Part shown: positions 61,660 to 64,000 of the stretch, piece after piece
How the letters are laid out: every line of letters starts with the position of its first letter
Position numbering within the stretch: the first letter of the stretch is position 1
Assembly: GCF_900103345.1 (NCBI RefSeq)
Contig: NZ_LT629702.1
Coordinates: forward strand, 1,054,001-1,118,000
Source of the DNA: Pseudomonas azotoformans
Lineage (GTDB): Bacteria; Pseudomonadota; Gammaproteobacteria; Pseudomonadales; Pseudomonadaceae
Direction of reading: 5' to 3'
Length of the DNA: 64,000 bases
Notes under the pieces: model-generated
The model's input: only the letters and a program-made list of their open reading frames with translations
What the model was told of the DNA's origin: nothing
Databases searched by the model: none
Translations under genes and position numbers: made by a program

Positions 61660-62718
61660 ATGTCAGCTGCAGAAGGAAACGGACTTCCGCTCGCTTCACG
61701 GCTGTACAAATCCCGCACCCTCGGGCTGACGCTCGGTTTTGTCTGCGTGGTGTTCGGGATGTATCCCCTGGACCCCGCCTGGTGGGTGTGGGCCTGGATG
61801 GTGATCAACGCGTTCATCTGGCCGCACCTGGCGTTTCAATTGACCTTGCGCACCACCAACGCACTGCGCGGTGAACGGCGCAACCTGCTGTTTGATTCCT
61901 TTTGCGGTGGGTTCTGGGTCGGCGCCATGCACTTCAACCCGCTGCCCAGCGTGACCACCCTGTCGATGATGACCATGAACAACGTGGCCATCGGCGGTCC
62001 GCGCTTCATGCTGGCGGGGTGGGTGGCGCAGGGGCTGGGTATCGGCGCGGCGCTGCTGATCTTCGCGCCGGCATTCATTGCCGTCACCAGCCAGGCGCAG
62101 CTCTACGCCTGCCTGCCGATCCTGATGCTGTACCCATTGGCCCTGGGCTGGATCTGCTACCGCCAGGCGGTGACCCTGGCCCGCCACAAGCGTGAACTGT
62201 TGGCCCTGAGTCGCACCGACAGCTTGTCCGGCCTGCTCAACCACGGTGCCTGGAAGGACCACCTTGAAATCGAGTTCCAACGCTGTCGCCGGGATTCCAT
62301 GGGCGCCGCCATCGCGCTGATCGACATTGACCATTTCAAGACCATCAATGACACCTACGGCCATGTCACCGGCGATATCGTCCTGCGCCAGCTGAGCAAA
62401 GTGCTGCGCCAGAACCTGCGCGCCACCGACCTGGCCGGGCGTTACGGTGGCGACGAGTTCTGCGTGATCCTGCCGGGTATGCCGCTCAACCGCGCCACCG
62501 AAGTGATGGACGCCTTGCGCGATCGCTTCAACGCCTTGGCCTACGCCCAGGACCCGACCCTGCGCGCCAGCCTGAGCATCGGCCTGGCGCCGTATCAACC
62601 GACCCACGCGGATTCGACCAGTTGGCTCAATGACGCCGACGAGGCCTTGTACGACGCCAAAAGCAGTGGGCGCAATCGTGTCAGTGCCGCGCAGGAGGGT
62701 TGGTTGCGATCGGTCTAG
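61660..62718 (+). CDS. MASE2-domain diguanylate cyclase
   Basis: 352 residues. The N-terminal ~150 residues match the MASE2 membrane sensor (LYKSRTLGLTLGFVCVVFGMYPLDP, WPHLAFQLT, MMTMNNVAIGG). The GGDEF domain has SLSGLLNHGAWKDHL, IDIDHFKTINDTYGH, RYGGDEFCVILPG with intact GGDEF near 263 and inhibitory RATD upstream. Makes c-di-GMP. Follows the LysE gene in the same direction after 73 bases. Confidence 0.92.
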   Translation: MSAAEGNGLPLASRLYKSRTLGLTLGFVCVVFGMYPLDPAWWVWAWMVINAFIWPHLAFQLTLRTTNALRGERRNLLFDSFCGGFWVGAMHFNPLPSVTTLSMMTMNNVAIGGPRFMLAGWVAQGLGIGAALLIFAPAFIAVTSQAQLYACLPILMLYPLALGWICYRQAVTLARHKRELLALSRTDSLSGLLNHGAWKDHLEIEFQRCRRDSMGAAIALIDIDHFKTINDTYGHVTGDIVLRQLSKVLRQNLRATDLAGRYGGDEFCVILPGMPLNRATEVMDALRDRFNALAYAQDPTLRASLSIGLAPYQPTHADSTSWLNDADEALYDAKSSGRNRVSAAQEGWLRSV

Positions 62719-62765
62719 TGGGGTAGGGTGTGGCGGCACCTTCCAACAAAAACAAGGATCGGTTC

Positions 62766-63995
62766 ATGCTCTTCACCTTCCGCCGTACCCTCCTGGCCGC
62801 CACCCTGGCCATGTCCTTCGCCGTGCCGGCCTACAGCGCCGAGCCCCATAAACAGATCCAGGCCCAATCCGAACAGTACAAGGCCGACGCCCTGAAACTG
62901 CTGGAGCGCCTGGTCAATATCGACTCGGGTTCAGGTTATGAACCAGGCCTGACCCAAGTGCGCGACATCGCCGTGGATGAGTTGAAACAGCTGGGCTTTT
63001 CCATCCAGCTGGTGCCGGACAAGGCCGCCAACAACAGCCACGTGGTCGCCACCCTCAAAGGCACCGGCAAAGCCCGAATCCTGCTGATGGCCCACATGGA
63101 CACGGTGTTCAAGGAAGGCTCGGCCGCCGAGCGTCCGTTCCACATCAAGGACGGCCGCGCCTATGGCCCTGGCGTGATGGATGACAAGGGCGGCATCGTC
63201 GCCGGCATCTACGCGCTCAAAGTCCTCAAGGACCAGGGCTTCAAGGACTACGCGCAAATCACCTTCCTGCTCGACGCCAGCGAAGAGACCGGCTCCGACG
63301 CCGCCTCCGAGTTGATCCGCCAAACCGCCAAGGCCCACGACGTCACCCTCAACCTCGAACCCGGGCGCCCAGCCGACGGCCTGGTGGTGTGGCGCAAAGG
63401 CAGCGCCACCGCCGTGGTCGAAGTCAAAGGCAAAGCCGCCCACGCCGGCGTCGCCCCGGAACTCGGCCGCAACGCCGCCATGGAAGCGGCACACCAGATC
63501 CTGCAACTGGGCGAGCTGGGGGATGCTGAGAAGAAAACCACCATCAACTTCACCGTGATCAAGGCCGGCGACCGCACCAACGTCATTCCCGACCAGGCCA
63601 CCGCCAAGGCCGACGTGCGCGCGGCATTGCCGGAAGAGTTTGACCGCATCGAGCAAGACCTGGCACGGGTATCGGCGAACAAACTGATCCCCGAAACCGA
63701 AGTGAAGACCAGCTTGCAGCGTGGGCTGCCACCGATGCCGCAGACGCCGGAGTCGGACAAATTGGTGGCGATTGCCCAGGGGATTTATGGGGAGTTGGGC
63801 AAGACCTTGACGATCGAAGGCAGTGGCGGCGCGGCGGATGCCAGCTTGTCAGCCGGGGTGGGCACGCCGACGTTGGATGGGTTTGGGATTGTTGGCGGGA
63901 ATATTCATACGCCGGAGGAGTATGCGGAGGTGGAGAGTGTGGTGCCGCGGGTGTATCTGTTGAGTCGGATGATTATGGAGCTTTCGAAGCGGTGA
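62766..63995 (+). CDS. Secreted M20 metallopeptidase (glutamate carboxypeptidase-like)
   Basis: 409 residues. MLFTFRRTLLAATLAMSFAVPAYSA is a signal peptide. Zinc ligands as in carboxypeptidase G2: His110 and Asp112 in LLMAHMDTVF, Asp140 in GPGVMDDKGG, Glu173/174 in DASEETGS, and a C-terminal His in GGNIHTPEEYAEVES. It probably releases C-terminal glutamate from folate-like or peptide substrates in the periplasm. ATG 62766 has AAGGAT; a GTG 12 codons upstream lacks the signal. The gene ends five bases before the window edge. Confidence 0.92.
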   Translation: MLFTFRRTLLAATLAMSFAVPAYSAEPHKQIQAQSEQYKADALKLLERLVNIDSGSGYEPGLTQVRDIAVDELKQLGFSIQLVPDKAANNSHVVATLKGTGKARILLMAHMDTVFKEGSAAERPFHIKDGRAYGPGVMDDKGGIVAGIYALKVLKDQGFKDYAQITFLLDASEETGSDAASELIRQTAKAHDVTLNLEPGRPADGLVVWRKGSATAVVEVKGKAAHAGVAPELGRNAAMEAAHQILQLGELGDAEKKTTINFTVIKAGDRTNVIPDQATAKADVRAALPEEFDRIEQDLARVSANKLIPETEVKTSLQRGLPPMPQTPESDKLVAIAQGIYGELGKTLTIEGSGGAADASLSAGVGTPTLDGFGIVGGNIHTPEEYAEVESVVPRVYLLSRMIMELSKR

Positions 63996-64000
63996 TTTTC

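Overview
The window is about 64 kb of GC-rich chromosomal DNA from a Pseudomonas, most likely of the P. fluorescens group. Evidence: a MuxABC-OpmB type efflux operon, the GlgE trehalose/maltose-1-phosphate cluster, DUF3203, MocR and GcvA-like regulators, an Anr box, NrdR boxes, and many REP/REPIN palindromes of the kind typical of P. fluorescens-like genomes. I see no rRNA, tRNA, CRISPR array, transposase or prophage. All calls come from reading the sequence and remembered family features; no searches were run. The strain is not identified.

Layout. 1-5.0 kb: the end of an RND tripartite efflux operon (muxB partial, muxC, opmB), with a REPIN inside the opmB leader. 5-14 kb: an MHYT-GGDEF-EAL c-di-GMP protein, an SDR, a small HrpK-domain-like gene behind a candidate hrp box, a MocR regulator, ccoG with an Anr box, DUF3203, MgtC, and an unusual secreted-looking protein (12652-13614) with an effector-like N-terminus and a serralysin-like C-terminus. 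14.2-21.8 kb: the glgE - treS/maltokinase - glgB operon. 21.8-33 kb: a diguanylate cyclase, a hybrid histidine kinase, a CAP-domain protein, an MFS exporter with a divergent LysR, a GNAT enzyme, a TetR/quinone-oxidoreductase pair and a stand-alone EPSP synthase. 33-45 kb: a signal-less AA10 LPMO, a ClC channel, a dienoyl-CoA isomerase-like crotonase, NudC, a TauE transporter, phosphatidylcholine synthase, an rRNA methyltransferase-like protein, an orphan AceE-like E1 and nrdB with two NrdR boxes. 45.2-56.7 kb: the most intriguing block, a formaldehyde-activating-enzyme (Fae) homologue with an aldo/keto reductase and an aldehyde dehydrogenase, facing a LysR, an outer-membrane porin and a Dpp-like ABC importer with a Tat-type binding protein and its own divergent LysR. 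56.7-64 kb: a multi-hairpin dispersed repeat, an OmpR/EnvZ-type two-component system, a MocR/LysE pair, a MASE2 diguanylate cyclase and a secreted M20 carboxypeptidase.

How the parts fit. The Glg block should make and use maltose-1-phosphate, building glycogen-like glucan from trehalose. The Fae block looks like a dedicated uptake (porin plus ABC) and aldehyde-processing (Fae-like, AKR, ALDH) route whose substrate is unknown. Three proteins with intact GG(D/E)EF motifs feed c-di-GMP signalling. REP-derived DNA has repeatedly invaded gene ends: it encodes part of the OpmB leader and the C-terminus of one MocR regulator.
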